Source of the DNA: an uncultured Bacteroidota bacterium | GTDB lineage: Bacteria; Bacteroidota; Bacteroidia; Chitinophagales; Chitinophagaceae | Reading direction: 5' to 3' | Assembly: GCA_903819975.1 (NCBI GenBank) | Contig: CAIJFI010000007.1 | Span: 1-64,000 of the forward strand | Length of the DNA stretch: 64,000 bases | Part shown: piece after piece, positions 28,918 through 38,213 of the stretch | How the letters are laid out: each line of letters begins with the position of its first letter | Numbering within the stretch: the stretch's first letter is position 1 | Notes under the pieces: model-generated | The model's database searches: none | Told to the model about the DNA's origin: nothing | Seen by the model: only the letters and a program-made list of their open reading frames with translations | Made by a program: the position numbers and the translations under genes

Positions 28918-30075
28918 TTATTTTGAAACACATCTAAAGCCCGTATGCTCTAGTCCCGTATCAGCAGAAGTTTTCATTCTGGCTGTGACTCTATATCCTT
29001 TACAATAAGAAGCATTACATAAAAAAGAACCCCCTCGAACAACACGTTTTGGGGCAGTAGGCTCTTGAGGGTCATAACTATCTTTGGGACCCATTGGATT
29101 TGTAATTACGCTTGAGCTATTGCCTTTAATTTGATTAGTATACGTATCCTCTCTATACCAATCAGAGCACCATTCCCATACATTCCCTGCCATATCATAT
29201 AAACCATAGCCATTAGGCGCAAACGATTTTATAGGAGCTAGTCCATCAAAATGATCCCAATCCGTGTTGGTACTTGGGAAAACGCCCTGCCAAGTATTTG
29301 CCTTTGGTTTGCCTGTTTCAATATCCTCGTTACCCCAAGTATACTTTGCTTGAATTCCTCCCCTTGCCGCACATTCCCATTGCGCTTCGGTTGGCAATAG
29401 TTTACCAGCCCATTTACAATATGCTTGGGCATCATCCCAAGAAACATGCACTACTGGATAATTATCTTTCCCTTTAATATTTGAACCTGGGCCCTTAGGA
29501 TGTTTCCAATTTGATCCTGGCTTCCAAGTCCACCAGGCACCTGGATTATCTAGTCCAGTCCCTAAAGGTTGTTTTACAAAAACAAGTGATGCTGCTACTA
29601 ATACGTCATCTGAAGGCTTTGGGGTGCCTGGAGGTAATTGTTTTTTTATTAATTCCCAGTCTGGTTTTTTTTCCGCAGTAGTAATATATCCAGTGGCGTC
29701 CACAAATTTTTTGAACTGAGCATTTGTGACTTCTGTTGCATCTATCCAAAAATCTGATAGTTGAACTTTATGTTGCGGGTACTCATCTATTCTTCCTTCT
29801 TTATCACTAGCGCCCATTAAAAAAGTTTGTGCCTTTATATGGACCATTCCCTCGTGTGTAAGTTTTTCATTTGATGTAGACAAACCGCTATCTGTTATTG
29901 CAATATTTGAATCTGTATGATTGGCTGCATTATTACCTCCAAAGCGTGAAGGAACATTACTAGTACAGTGCAATAAGCTGTCTTTTTTTTCAGCCTCCGC
30001 TTTTTCAGCTGCAGATTGACAACCGGTAATTAAAAAAGCTAGTGAGATTATATTTAAAAAATATTTTTGAATCAT
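28918..30075 (-). CDS. Formylglycine-generating enzyme (SUMF1/FGE family) lipoprotein
   Basis: 385 aa with a lipobox (LITGC, Cys19) and an FGE-sulfatase domain from about residue 75 (MVHIKAQTFLMGAS, DATEVTNAQF, LLPTEAQWECAARGG, YDMAGNVWEW). The C-terminal RGGSFLCNASYCKGYR holds Cys353 and Cys358. Their spacing of five matches the copper-binding, catalytic cysteine pair of true FGEs (Cys336/Cys341 in human SUMF1), which structural relatives such as GldK/GldJ lack. It should oxidise the CxPxR cysteine of sulfatases to formylglycine. Its ATG overlaps the stop of the upstream sulfatase (ATGA), so translation is probably coupled. Extracytoplasmic placement is unusual for such an enzyme and is a prediction from the lipobox. 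Confidence 0.9.
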   Translation of the reverse strand: MIQKYFLNIISLAFLITGCQSAAEKAEAEKKDSLLHCTSNVPSRFGGNNAANHTDSNIAITDSGLSTSNEKLTHEGMVHIKAQTFLMGASDKEGRIDEYPQHKVQLSDFWIDATEVTNAQFKKFVDATGYITTAEKKPDWELIKKQLPPGTPKPSDDVLVAASLVFVKQPLGTGLDNPGAWWTWKPGSNWKHPKGPGSNIKGKDNYPVVHVSWDDAQAYCKWAGKLLPTEAQWECAARGGIQAKYTWGNEDIETGKPKANTWQGVFPSTNTDWDHFDGLAPIKSFAPNGYGLYDMAGNVWEWCSDWYREDTYTNQIKGNSSSVITNPMGPKDSYDPQEPTAPKRVVRGGSFLCNASYCKGYRVTARMKTSADTGLEHTGFRCVSK

Positions 30076-31382
30076 TTCTTCTTTTTTTTCTCCACTTTAG
30101 ATGCATGTCTTCCCGATCCATCACCATTATCTATCACACCAGCAGCAGGATTTAACTGGTCAAGTATAAGTTGTAATTTATTTTTCTCATCATTTGTTTG
30201 CGAATTTAAAGGAGCAGTATTTTCTTCAAATGGCGCATTATGCATGTCAAATAATTCACCTGCTCTATTTAATTTCCAATTTTGAGAACGCACGTACCAT
30301 TCACTTCCCAATTCTGTAAAAATCCATTCACGGGTAGCCCCTTTTTCTCCTCTAATTTGATTAGCAAAGCTAACTCCGTCAATAATGTTATTGCTTGGAA
30401 GTTTAGCACCTGCTATTTGAGAAAATGTAGGGACAAAATCAGAAGCATCAATTAAATTATCAACAACAATGCCCTCTTTAGTTACACCCGGCCAATTAAC
30501 TATTAAAGGAACTAAACTACCCCCTTCTAACATGGTCCCCTTTTTGCCAATAATTTTTTTACCATTTACAGATCCAATAGCAGCGGCCTGTGCAGCAGTT
30601 CCATTGTCTCCAAAAAATACAATCATAGTATTTTCTCTTATATGTAAACTGTCTAAAGTATGCAATAATTTACCAACTAATTTGTCCATATAGTTGATAT
30701 TGTCTGTATACAAATCTTTAAAATTACTAGTGCCTGGTTTACTGTCGGGTGTAGCTACTATTTCTCCATGAACTTGTGCTAAAGAATAATATACATAAAA
30801 AGGATCCTTAGTATGTTTTGATAAAAAATCAACTAAATGATTATGCATTAAATCAGGCATGTATTCATTATCCTTTAAAACTAAATTTTTACCATTCTCT
30901 ACATATTTATAAGTTTTATCGGCGTTATTCTTATATACACCGCTTGCAAAGAATCGCAAATAATCATCAAACCCAAATTCCGCAGGCCCCAATGGCAATT
31001 GGCCCCATTTACCAATCATGGAAGTTGTATAACCCGCAGTTTTAATAATTTTAGGTAGCATTGTTTCAACACTTGGTTCCATCTTTCCTGTCTGGTCCTG
31101 ACTAACAGCGCCAGTCCTAAAAGCATATCGTCCTGTTAAGATCATAGCCCTAGAAGGCCCGCACAATGGTGCAGTGTATGCATGCGTATACCTAATACCT
31201 TGCTTTGCTAAATTATCAATATTAGGTGTTTTATAATTATCCGCACCATAACAACTTACCCCTTCTATACCTAAATCATCTGCTAAAACAAAAATGATAT
31301 TTGGCTTTTGTTTGGTTGCCATTTGGGCATGCAATGTAAATTGCAAACACAAAAGTGTAATGATAATTTTAAAATGTTTCAT
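30072..31382 (-). CDS. Sulfatase, arylsulfatase type (S1 family)
   Basis: A 436-aa secreted protein (signal peptide to LHAQ, residue 20). The metal-binding aspartates Asp35/Asp36 lie in FVLADDLG and the modification site Cys74 in LCGPSRAMILTGRY, a canonical C-x-P-S-R motif; FFGDNG supplies further metal ligands. It would cleave sulfate esters from sugars in the periplasm or at the surface after conversion of Cys74 to formylglycine. The C-terminus ends in a run of lysines (VEKKKKK) encoded by an A-rich stretch directly before the ATGA overlap with the FGE gene. The exact sulfate position attacked cannot be inferred. Confidence 0.93.
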   Translation of the reverse strand: MKHFKIIITLLCLQFTLHAQMATKQKPNIIFVLADDLGIEGVSCYGADNYKTPNIDNLAKQGIRYTHAYTAPLCGPSRAMILTGRYAFRTGAVSQDQTGKMEPSVETMLPKIIKTAGYTTSMIGKWGQLPLGPAEFGFDDYLRFFASGVYKNNADKTYKYVENGKNLVLKDNEYMPDLMHNHLVDFLSKHTKDPFYVYYSLAQVHGEIVATPDSKPGTSNFKDLYTDNINYMDKLVGKLLHTLDSLHIRENTMIVFFGDNGTAAQAAAIGSVNGKKIIGKKGTMLEGGSLVPLIVNWPGVTKEGIVVDNLIDASDFVPTFSQIAGAKLPSNNIIDGVSFANQIRGEKGATREWIFTELGSEWYVRSQNWKLNRAGELFDMHNAPFEENTAPLNSQTNDEKNKLQLILDQLNPAAGVIDNGDGSGRHASKVEKKKKK

Positions 31383-31405
31383 TTAACTTGATTATTTACA
31401 AAATG

Positions 31406-32989
31406 TTAATTACGAACTTGTGCTGCAAAAAACTGCAACATATTTGATTTCATCTCCTTGGAAATTGTAGTATAATTTTTATCATCAACTACATTGTGCT
31501 TTTCTAATGGATCTTTAACATAGTCATATAACTCAGCTGCAAATACTTTATTATTTTCAAAAGGCTGATTGGTTGTGAAATCATTCATCCAAATCGTATA
31601 TCTATATTTATCTGTTCGTAAACTGTAACCCATTATTTTATTACTTGTGTAGTTTCCTTTGGACATTTCCTCCTTATTCAACTTCCTAGGATATTGGCTG
31701 ATAGCAAATTTTTGCACTTGTGATTCTTTATTAACCATTACAGGCATTAATGACTTTCCTTGCAAATGATTTGGCACAGGCACTTTAGCTAAGTCGCATA
31801 CTGTTGGGAAAATATCCAAATGTTCAGTTATTGACTGAGACTTACCAGGCCTGTAGCCCGGGGCTGCAAATATTAATGGCGCTTTGGTAGCTGCTTCAAA
31901 ATTAGTATGCTTCTCCCATAAATCATGATCGCCTAAATGCCAACCATGATCACCCCATAAAACAATGATTGTATTATTTAAAGTACCTAAAGAATCTAAA
32001 GTGTTTAATAAAATACCAACTTGTGCATCTGTATAAGAGATAGCAGCATAATATCCTTGTATTAATTCCTTTTGTTTTTCAATTTTTAAACGAACATGAT
32101 TCCCGGGTTCATTAAAGGTTGCAAATTCGGGGATATCACTATAATTACGTAATTCACTTGACCTATGATATGCAATCTCTGGCCCATTGGATGAATGCTC
32201 TTGAAATTCTGCAAGAGGCATATCTGCACGATTATACAAATCCCAATATTTTTTAGGCGCTACAAATGGCAAATGGGGTTTATGAAAACCAACAGCCATA
32301 AAGTAGGGTTTATCCATTTTCGTCAATGCTAATATTTGCGATTTTGCTAGCAAAGCATCAACGCCGTCTTCATATGCATTATCTGGAACATCCAAGCATT
32401 CTGTTGAAGGTCCTTTTTTGCTTGCTGCATCCTCATCATTGTCAGAAACTTTTTTCGCCTTATCTGCAAATAATAATTTGGTTGTAGGATTTTGATACTG
32501 GGTATTAGCAGGCTTGCCCATACCATTTGGATAATCGCTTACAGTGGCTTCCAGATAAGCTTGATTCCATGATATTGGGTCAATTTTATTAATAGCACTA
32601 CTAGAATGGAAAATTTTCCCAACACCAGATGTATTGTACCCTTGTGTAATTAAATACTGTGGTAATGTTAGAATATCAGGATTCATGTCACGCATTTGCG
32701 TTTTTAAATCCCATATTTTAGTTACATCTGGTCGCATACCGGTCATTAAACTTGCACGTGTTGGCCCACAAACAGCTTGTTGACAATAGTTACTAGCAAA
32801 TACAGTACCCATTTTAGCAAGACGATCTATATTAGGTGTTTTAGCAATTTTATCTCCATAACAGCCCAGGTTTGTTTTTAAATCATCTATAGCAATGAAA
32901 AGAATATTCATCTTTTTCCCTTGCTGAGCTTGTACATTGGTAAAGTAAGACGTAAATGACAAAAGTACCAGTATCGAAAATTTTTTCAT
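31406..32989 (-). CDS. Sulfatase, iduronate-2-sulfatase-like
   Basis: A 527-aa secreted protein (signal to VQAQ, about residue 22). Sulfatase signatures are LFIAIDDLKTNLGCYGD (metal aspartates near residues 35-36), CGPTRASLMTG with Cys74 in the C-x-P-T-R variant, and WGDHGWHLGDHDLWEKH. The 'DDLkxxLGCYGD' opening plus 'GDHGWHLGDH' is the pattern of iduronate-2-sulfatase and related subfamilies. Threonine in place of serine still satisfies CxPxR recognition by FGE-type enzymes. In the polyuronate operon it likely removes a 2-O-sulfate from a uronic acid; that is inference from subfamily resemblance. Confidence 0.9.
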   Translation of the reverse strand: MKKFSILVLLSFTSYFTNVQAQQGKKMNILFIAIDDLKTNLGCYGDKIAKTPNIDRLAKMGTVFASNYCQQAVCGPTRASLMTGMRPDVTKIWDLKTQMRDMNPDILTLPQYLITQGYNTSGVGKIFHSSSAINKIDPISWNQAYLEATVSDYPNGMGKPANTQYQNPTTKLLFADKAKKVSDNDEDAASKKGPSTECLDVPDNAYEDGVDALLAKSQILALTKMDKPYFMAVGFHKPHLPFVAPKKYWDLYNRADMPLAEFQEHSSNGPEIAYHRSSELRNYSDIPEFATFNEPGNHVRLKIEKQKELIQGYYAAISYTDAQVGILLNTLDSLGTLNNTIIVLWGDHGWHLGDHDLWEKHTNFEAATKAPLIFAAPGYRPGKSQSITEHLDIFPTVCDLAKVPVPNHLQGKSLMPVMVNKESQVQKFAISQYPRKLNKEEMSKGNYTSNKIMGYSLRTDKYRYTIWMNDFTTNQPFENNKVFAAELYDYVKDPLEKHNVVDDKNYTTISKEMKSNMLQFFAAQVRN

Positions 32990-33089
32990 TAAAAGAGGTT
33001 TAATTAAATTTTGTAAATAGATTTTATATTAATTGTATTTGATAATTATATTCATTATTTGACAAATAATAAACTTGAAAGTTTAACTA

Positions 33090-34067
33090 CTACAACATAC
33101 TTACCATATTTTTCGAGCCAATATAAAGTGGTGTAGTATAATGAATATTAGTAGGTTGAATATCTAAAATATCCATTTCGCCATTTGTTGCTTTGCCACC
33201 TGCTTGTTCAATTACAAAAGCCAATGCATTGGATTCAAACATAAGCCTTAATTTTCCATTTGGATATTTAGTAGTAGCTGGATACAAATAAATTCCGCCT
33301 TTTAATAGATTTCTGTGGAAATCAGCTACCAAAGAACCAATATACCTTGCAGTATACTCATTGTCTTTACAATATTGAATATATGTTTTAGTTTTTATAT
33401 CCACTATTGAATTAGAAAGGCCTTCATTTATTGAATAAATACTTCCATTTTCATTACATAGTATATTGGCATTTGACAATACAAACTCCCCTAATGTTGG
33501 CTCGTAGGTAAATCCGTTTACTCCATTTCCAGTGGTAAACACCAACATTGAAGATGGCCCATATAAAATATAACCAGCTGAAATTTGAGCACGCCCTCTT
33601 TGTAAAAAATCAGTATCAGATAACGGCTTATTTTCTTCTGTAATGCGTTTATAAATTGAAAAAATAGTACCTACCGAAACATTCACATCAATATTGCTTG
33701 AGCCATCTAATGGGTCTATGGCTACTATATACTTGCCATCATTTTCCAGATCAATAAACTTTTCGTTTTCTTCTGAAATAATACCACAAACTTCTCCTCC
33801 TTTACTTAAGGCCCTTATAAAACGAGTATTGGCAAGGATATCTAATTTTTTTTGTTCATCACCTCCTGCATTATAATTACCAACATTACCCATGATGTCA
33901 ATAAGGCCTGCTTTATTTAATTCCCTATTAACTACTTTAGCAGCCAAAGCAATATCCCTTAACAATTGGGAAAAAGCCCCAACGGCCGAGGGATATTCAC
34001 TTTCTTTGCTTTTAATAAATCTGTCTAAAGTTACTCCAATCGGCAGGTCAATTCTCGACTTTTCCAT
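33090..34067 (-). CDS. fbp: Fructose-1,6-bisphosphatase class I
   Basis: 325 aa from the ATG ending at 34067 (MEKSRIDLPIGVTLDRF); a longer frame to 34145 has an N-terminus unlike the family. Metal and substrate motifs are visible: GNVGNYNAGGDEQKKLD (about 60-76), SEENE (about 99-103), and IDPLDGSSNIDVN (about 117-129). It hydrolyses fructose-1,6-bisphosphate to fructose-6-phosphate in the cytosol, the committed step of gluconeogenesis. In this operon it makes sense because lyase-derived uronates end as pyruvate and glyceraldehyde-3-phosphate. It sits 154 bp downstream of kduI, a larger gap than elsewhere in the operon, so it may also have its own promoter. Confidence 0.95.
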   Translation of the reverse strand: MEKSRIDLPIGVTLDRFIKSKESEYPSAVGAFSQLLRDIALAAKVVNRELNKAGLIDIMGNVGNYNAGGDEQKKLDILANTRFIRALSKGGEVCGIISEENEKFIDLENDGKYIVAIDPLDGSSNIDVNVSVGTIFSIYKRITEENKPLSDTDFLQRGRAQISAGYILYGPSSMLVFTTGNGVNGFTYEPTLGEFVLSNANILCNENGSIYSINEGLSNSIVDIKTKTYIQYCKDNEYTARYIGSLVADFHRNLLKGGIYLYPATTKYPNGKLRLMFESNALAFVIEQAGGKATNGEMDILDIQPTNIHYTTPLYIGSKNMVSML

Positions 34068-34221
34068 AAAATAAAATATTAAATCATGATTAATTACGCA
34101 TTTCAACTTCATGTAAGTTGAGTTTAATTCATGAATAATAAACAATCAACATTGCCTTATTTACGAAAACGATTGCAGTATGCAATTAGTATGCTGAGTA
34201 ATAATTTTAAAACGCTAAAAA
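34068..34221 (-). promoter_or_regulatory. Kdu-fbp intergenic region with palindrome
   Basis: The 154-bp gap holds a perfect inverted repeat ATTGCA-GTA-TGCAAT (34172-34186). Read on the minus strand, the bases beside it give AATCGTTTTC, close to ATCGTTTTC in the PL6 promoter. Both features suggest an internal control site for fbp and the sulfatase genes. An AT-rich hairpin (34200-34226) overlaps the kduI stop and might attenuate transcription. Function inferred only. Confidence 0.35.
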
Positions 34222-35052
34222 TTATTTTATACTCGCAATAGCTACTGGATCCATATCGGTGAACTCCTTGTTTTCTCCCGCCATTCCCCAGATAAAGCCA
34301 TAGTTGCTAGTGCCTACACCAAAGTGCATACTCCAAGGAGCAGACAATACAGCTTCATTATTTGCAACAACCAAGTGTCTTGTTTCTTGTGGCTCACCCA
34401 TAAAATGCATAACACGGTGTGCTTCATTTAAATCAAAATAAAAATAAGCTTCCATTCTTCTTGTATGCGTATGTGGCGGAACTGAATTCCAAACACAACC
34501 TTCTTCCAAAGTGGTTAAACCCATAACTAATTGACAACTTTGGATACCGTCGTTATGAATATATTTATAAATAGTTCTTTTATTAGATGTACTAAAATCC
34601 CCTAAATGAACTGGAGAAGCTTCTGCTTTTGTCATTGACTTGTTTGGAAAACTTGCATGTGCTGGCACTGATAGTAAATAAAATAAGGCAGGTGCATTGC
34701 TATCCTCACTTACAAAACTTACATCCTTGGTGCCCTTACCTAAATAAGCACATTCTAGTTTATCTAAGTCATAACTTACCCCATCCGCAACAACTTTACC
34801 TTTACCACCAACATTTATAACGCCCATTTCTCTGCGCTCTAAAAAGAAATTTGCTTTTAACTCATCCTCATTAGGAAGTGCAATTGCTGCAGCAGTTGGC
34901 ACCACGCCACCTACAATAATTCTATCATAATGTGAATAGGTTAAATTTATTTCACCATGCACCATTAAACTTTGAATCAAAAAATTATCTCTTGTTTCTT
35001 TAGTTGACATTGTTGCAGTCTCTTTTGGACTATTTTGAAATCTTACTTGCAT
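34222..35052 (-). CDS. kduI: 5-dehydro-4-deoxy-D-glucuronate isomerase
   Basis: A 276-aa cytosolic cupin-type isomerase of typical family length. The metal site is complete: His194 and His196 in PPHTHTRRMEAYFYFDL, Glu201, and His243 in PWSMHFGVG. These correspond with a constant offset of two to the zinc ligands of E. coli KduI (His196, His198, Glu203, His245). It converts 5-keto-4-deoxyuronate, produced from unsaturated monouronates, to 3-deoxy-D-glycero-2,5-hexodiulosonate. It matters for substrate prediction: this step belongs to degradation of glucuronate, iduronate or galacturonate polymers, whereas alginate-derived DEH is reduced directly. No kduD is adjacent. Confidence 0.96.
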   Translation of the reverse strand: MQVRFQNSPKETATMSTKETRDNFLIQSLMVHGEINLTYSHYDRIIVGGVVPTAAAIALPNEDELKANFFLERREMGVINVGGKGKVVADGVSYDLDKLECAYLGKGTKDVSFVSEDSNAPALFYLLSVPAHASFPNKSMTKAEASPVHLGDFSTSNKRTIYKYIHNDGIQSCQLVMGLTTLEEGCVWNSVPPHTHTRRMEAYFYFDLNEAHRVMHFMGEPQETRHLVVANNEAVLSAPWSMHFGVGTSNYGFIWGMAGENKEFTDMDPVAIASIK

Positions 35053-35071
35053 CTTTATTTGTTTTTATATG

Positions 35072-36265
35072 TTATAATAATTTTAATACTAATTTTTTCG
35101 CTTCTGTAGATTGACCGTATAATAAAGGTAGGCATTCTTTACAATTGTTATGCTTGCTAGCACTTAACAACAAAGGATATGCATTTGTTTGTTCAAAATG
35201 TTTTAAGACTGGCCAAGTCCATGGCTTTTTTGCAAGCAAATAAGGCGTTAAGAAATTATAAGCATTCATTAAACTCATTCCATTACTTAGTTTCGCATTT
35301 CTAAAGTCATAGTTAATATTATCAGATAACTGTGCAATAGATTCAAATGCATTTAATACAAATACAGAATAATGTAAAGAATTGGTTCTTGCTAACTCTT
35401 GAGGAAAAGCCCCGTTTGAATCCATTTCGTCTTTTAATCTGCCTAAAGCGCGATTAATGATTATTTTAGATTCATCAAGACTATCTAAATAATTAGTTAT
35501 TGCTAAAGCTTGCGCATCATACCAAATACCATGGTTATTTGACGCTTTTTTTTCATCTAATCCATTTTTGCTATTATTCATCCATTTGTAATAGGCTCTA
35601 AACCAATTTTTCAAGTCATCATTCTCTTTCTTTGTCCAATCCTTTGAGGTATTTAAAATTTTAACAGCATCTATTAAAAATATAAAATGTCTAGTATCAA
35701 TTAAACCCTCTCCTCTTCCTTCATATATCCCTTTTACAGCTTGTCCATAATTTACATTTGGATTCATTTTAGTTGCACTATCTAAAAACCACACCTTAAT
35801 TAACTGAGCAGCTTTTTTTGCATATTTTTCATTATCTGAAAAATAAAATCCCAGTGACAGCTCATATACTTTTTCACAAAGCTTAGGCATGTTTTCTTTA
35901 TCCGGATAATTATTTACTTCAGGATTAATATCTCCGTCTTTTCTAATATAAGGAACACCACCTTTCGTATCAGGATTTGGCCACCAGTATGGCGCAATGC
36001 TCATATAATCATGCTTGTCGCCGCTTGGAGGAAACTCTTTTTTATCCATTACAGAGTAAGGGCCAAATGATAAATTATTGTTACAAAGACTTATTAAATT
36101 ATTGTAAGCCGGCATCACATCGGTAGATTTCTCTTTCACCTTAGTTTTACTTAAAGCCAAAGATTTAAAATCCAAGGTAACTATATCGGCCCTTGAAAGC
36201 TTCCCTTGGCTAAAGACAAGTGTTGTAATGAACGAAAGACCAATTATTAGAACGCAATTTTTCAT
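35072..36265 (-). CDS. Secreted polysaccharide lyase, alginate_lyase (PF05426) superfamily
   Basis: 397 aa from the ATG ending at 36265, which yields a clean signal peptide (MKNCVLIIGLSFITTLVFSQ) and removes an overlap with the upstream gene. The (alpha/alpha) toroid region shows APYWWPNPDTKGGVPYIRKD (about 91-110), GEGLIDTRH, SNNHGIWYDAQ (242-252, with the conserved Asn-His pair 244/245) and NGAFPQELART. This Asn-His motif is the catalytic neighbourhood of PF05426 lyases (CAZy PL5 and PL38 types). It should cleave a 1,4-linked uronic acid polymer by beta-elimination. The 'NNHGxxYDxQ' form suggests a PL38-like glucuronan/alginate lyase rather than PL5; that subfamily call is tentative. A paralogue lies at 50973-52100. 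Confidence 0.85.
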   Translation of the reverse strand: MKNCVLIIGLSFITTLVFSQGKLSRADIVTLDFKSLALSKTKVKEKSTDVMPAYNNLISLCNNNLSFGPYSVMDKKEFPPSGDKHDYMSIAPYWWPNPDTKGGVPYIRKDGDINPEVNNYPDKENMPKLCEKVYELSLGFYFSDNEKYAKKAAQLIKVWFLDSATKMNPNVNYGQAVKGIYEGRGEGLIDTRHFIFLIDAVKILNTSKDWTKKENDDLKNWFRAYYKWMNNSKNGLDEKKASNNHGIWYDAQALAITNYLDSLDESKIIINRALGRLKDEMDSNGAFPQELARTNSLHYSVFVLNAFESIAQLSDNINYDFRNAKLSNGMSLMNAYNFLTPYLLAKKPWTWPVLKHFEQTNAYPLLLSASKHNNCKECLPLLYGQSTEAKKLVLKLL

Positions 36266-36266
36266 T

Positions 36267-38195
36267 TTAATTATTTTCAGTGTTGAAGCAAGAAGCCGGT
36301 AATCCTTCTTTATTATACAAATTCGCACCTACAGGATTATCTGCCCAGGCATATCTTACAAACTTTGGTTGTGCAATTAAATTGCTTGATACTATAACTT
36401 TATTTCCATCTATATATGCATCTGCCCAAACATATTTTTTGTTATCAGATGCTATTGCAAAGTAATTAAGCTTTTGCGCCCCTTTTGCTATTAAACCGGA
36501 ACCAATATTGTTGAAATATAAAATTATTTTATTATCCTTTATTTCTGTTTTACTTAAAGTTGGACCAGAAAATACAATATCATTTTCGTTGTAGGCAACT
36601 TTTAATCCTGCCAAATAAAGCCTATGCGCAGCTTCTAATTTGTTCATTGGATGAACATCGTTCCATTCGCCAATGTCATTGATAACTGCCATTCCCGTGT
36701 TTGGTAATTTCAATGTATTAGATTGTGCGTCTTGTAATTCAGCTAATTTACTTTCAGCTGGTTGCGATTTTGGTTTGTTTATATTTGCTAGTTGAACCCA
36801 TAAGAATGGGAAATCTCCTTGACCCCACACATTTCTCCATGATTTAATCAAATCAGGAAACAATGTTCTGTACTCTTTAGCTTTACTTTGGTTTGATTCA
36901 CCCTGATACCAAATAACACCTTTAATGCCAAAGCCCACCAATGGGTTAACCATCGCATTGTAAAGGCTTGTACCTTCACAATAGAATTTAGTTAGTTTTT
37001 CTCTTTGGAATGGAGCAACAGAAACGCCTAAGTTATATTTCCAGTCTCCCGACAAGTATATTATAGTATCACCTATTTCTAATTGATACCTTTTGTCTTT
37101 AATAAAACCGGCATCTCCCGATTCATTAGTTACTTTAACAGTGATGGTATTAGCACCTTCTTGTAAAATATTCTTGGCAATTTCATATTTCCTTGGCGCA
37201 TGCTTGTTAGATGTTGATCCTACTTTAATGCCATTAAAATAAGTGACATCCTTCATAATAATATTTCCAAGTCTTAGGATTGCAACTTGATTTAAATACT
37301 TTTTGGGAATATTAATATCTTTTTTATACCAAACAACACCTGCCTTCACATCGGGAAGAATTTTTTCTTGCCAAAAGCCAGGCATTGAAACTTGAAGCCA
37401 ATTGGATGCATCATAAGTTTTAGCACTCCAATGCGCTTGCTCACCTTTATCTAAGGTTGCCACACTATTATTCCATTCATCTAAATATTTGTTGTCATCT
37501 TTAGTAACACTATCAATATTATTGTTGTTTTTAAAGAAATTAGCCCTGCCTAAATAATTAGGATAGTTTACAAACGCTTCTTCACTCATCCATGCTTCCG
37601 CTGGCGTACCGCCATAACTTGAATTAATTAAGCCAATAGGAACTTTATATTTTTCATATAATTTTCGTCCATAAAAATAAGCGATGGCGCTAAAATTTGG
37701 AACCGTGCTGGGATTTGATTTCTCCCATCCTTTATCAGATGCTACATCGTCTATTTTTGTAAATGAACTATTTCTTTTAACCTGAAAATGTCGAATTTTA
37801 TCATTTGTAGAACTTGCTATTTCATTAGGATATTTTTCAGCGGCTTTGTACAATTCATATTCCATATTAGATTGGCCTGAACAAAACCATACATCTCCTA
37901 CTAATACATCGCTAACCACTAAAGCATTATTGCCCTTAATGGTTATATCAAATGGACCACCAGCCACAGTAGGATCAAGATTTATTTTCCATTTTTTATT
38001 AGCATCCGCAACTGTTGTATAGGTCTTGCCTTTAAAAGTTACTACTATTTTTTCACTAGGTTCGGCCCATCCCCAAATTGGAATTGAGATGTTTCTTTGC
38101 AGTACCATACCATTACTAATAAAGCGAGGCAAACTTACGTTTGCCTTCGCTTGTATTGTAATTATGAAAATGAAAAAAGTATATATCCATTTCAT
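36267..38195 (-). CDS. Sialate O-acetylesterase-type SGNH/SASA esterase
   Basis: A 642-aa secreted protein (signal peptide to about residue 18, IQAKA). The SASA/SGNH fold is split around an inserted beta-sandwich (about 250-395). Catalytic blocks: WFCSGQSNMEY with Ser109, INSSYGGTPAEAW, GVIWYQGESN, and NDVHPMNK supplying the His (and Asp) of the triad. Family members remove O-acetyl groups from sugars. No sialic-acid genes are near, so the likely job is deacetylation of the polyuronate targeted by this operon. The next gene starts 1 bp past its stop. Confidence 0.9.
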   Translation of the reverse strand: MKWIYTFFIFIITIQAKANVSLPRFISNGMVLQRNISIPIWGWAEPSEKIVVTFKGKTYTTVADANKKWKINLDPTVAGGPFDITIKGNNALVVSDVLVGDVWFCSGQSNMEYELYKAAEKYPNEIASSTNDKIRHFQVKRNSSFTKIDDVASDKGWEKSNPSTVPNFSAIAYFYGRKLYEKYKVPIGLINSSYGGTPAEAWMSEEAFVNYPNYLGRANFFKNNNNIDSVTKDDNKYLDEWNNSVATLDKGEQAHWSAKTYDASNWLQVSMPGFWQEKILPDVKAGVVWYKKDINIPKKYLNQVAILRLGNIIMKDVTYFNGIKVGSTSNKHAPRKYEIAKNILQEGANTITVKVTNESGDAGFIKDKRYQLEIGDTIIYLSGDWKYNLGVSVAPFQREKLTKFYCEGTSLYNAMVNPLVGFGIKGVIWYQGESNQSKAKEYRTLFPDLIKSWRNVWGQGDFPFLWVQLANINKPKSQPAESKLAELQDAQSNTLKLPNTGMAVINDIGEWNDVHPMNKLEAAHRLYLAGLKVAYNENDIVFSGPTLSKTEIKDNKIILYFNNIGSGLIAKGAQKLNYFAIASDNKKYVWADAYIDGNKVIVSSNLIAQPKFVRYAWADNPVGANLYNKEGLPASCFNTENN

Positions 38196-38213
38196 GATAA
38201 AATAATTTTTAAT

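Noticed and set aside
28918..30075. A GldK/GldJ-like gliding protein
   Set aside because: Although it is an FGE-fold lipoprotein, it keeps the catalytic CNASYC cysteine pair and is coupled to sulfatases, not to gliding genes.
30060..30110. Programmed frameshifting at the A-rich end of the sulfatase gene before the FGE start
   Set aside because: The ATGA overlap already explains coupled translation, and no slippery heptamer with a downstream structure is visible.
36267..38195. A sialic-acid utilisation role for the SASA esterase
   Set aside because: No sialidase, NanA, NanE or sialic acid transporter gene lies nearby; its operon partners all deal with uronic acids.
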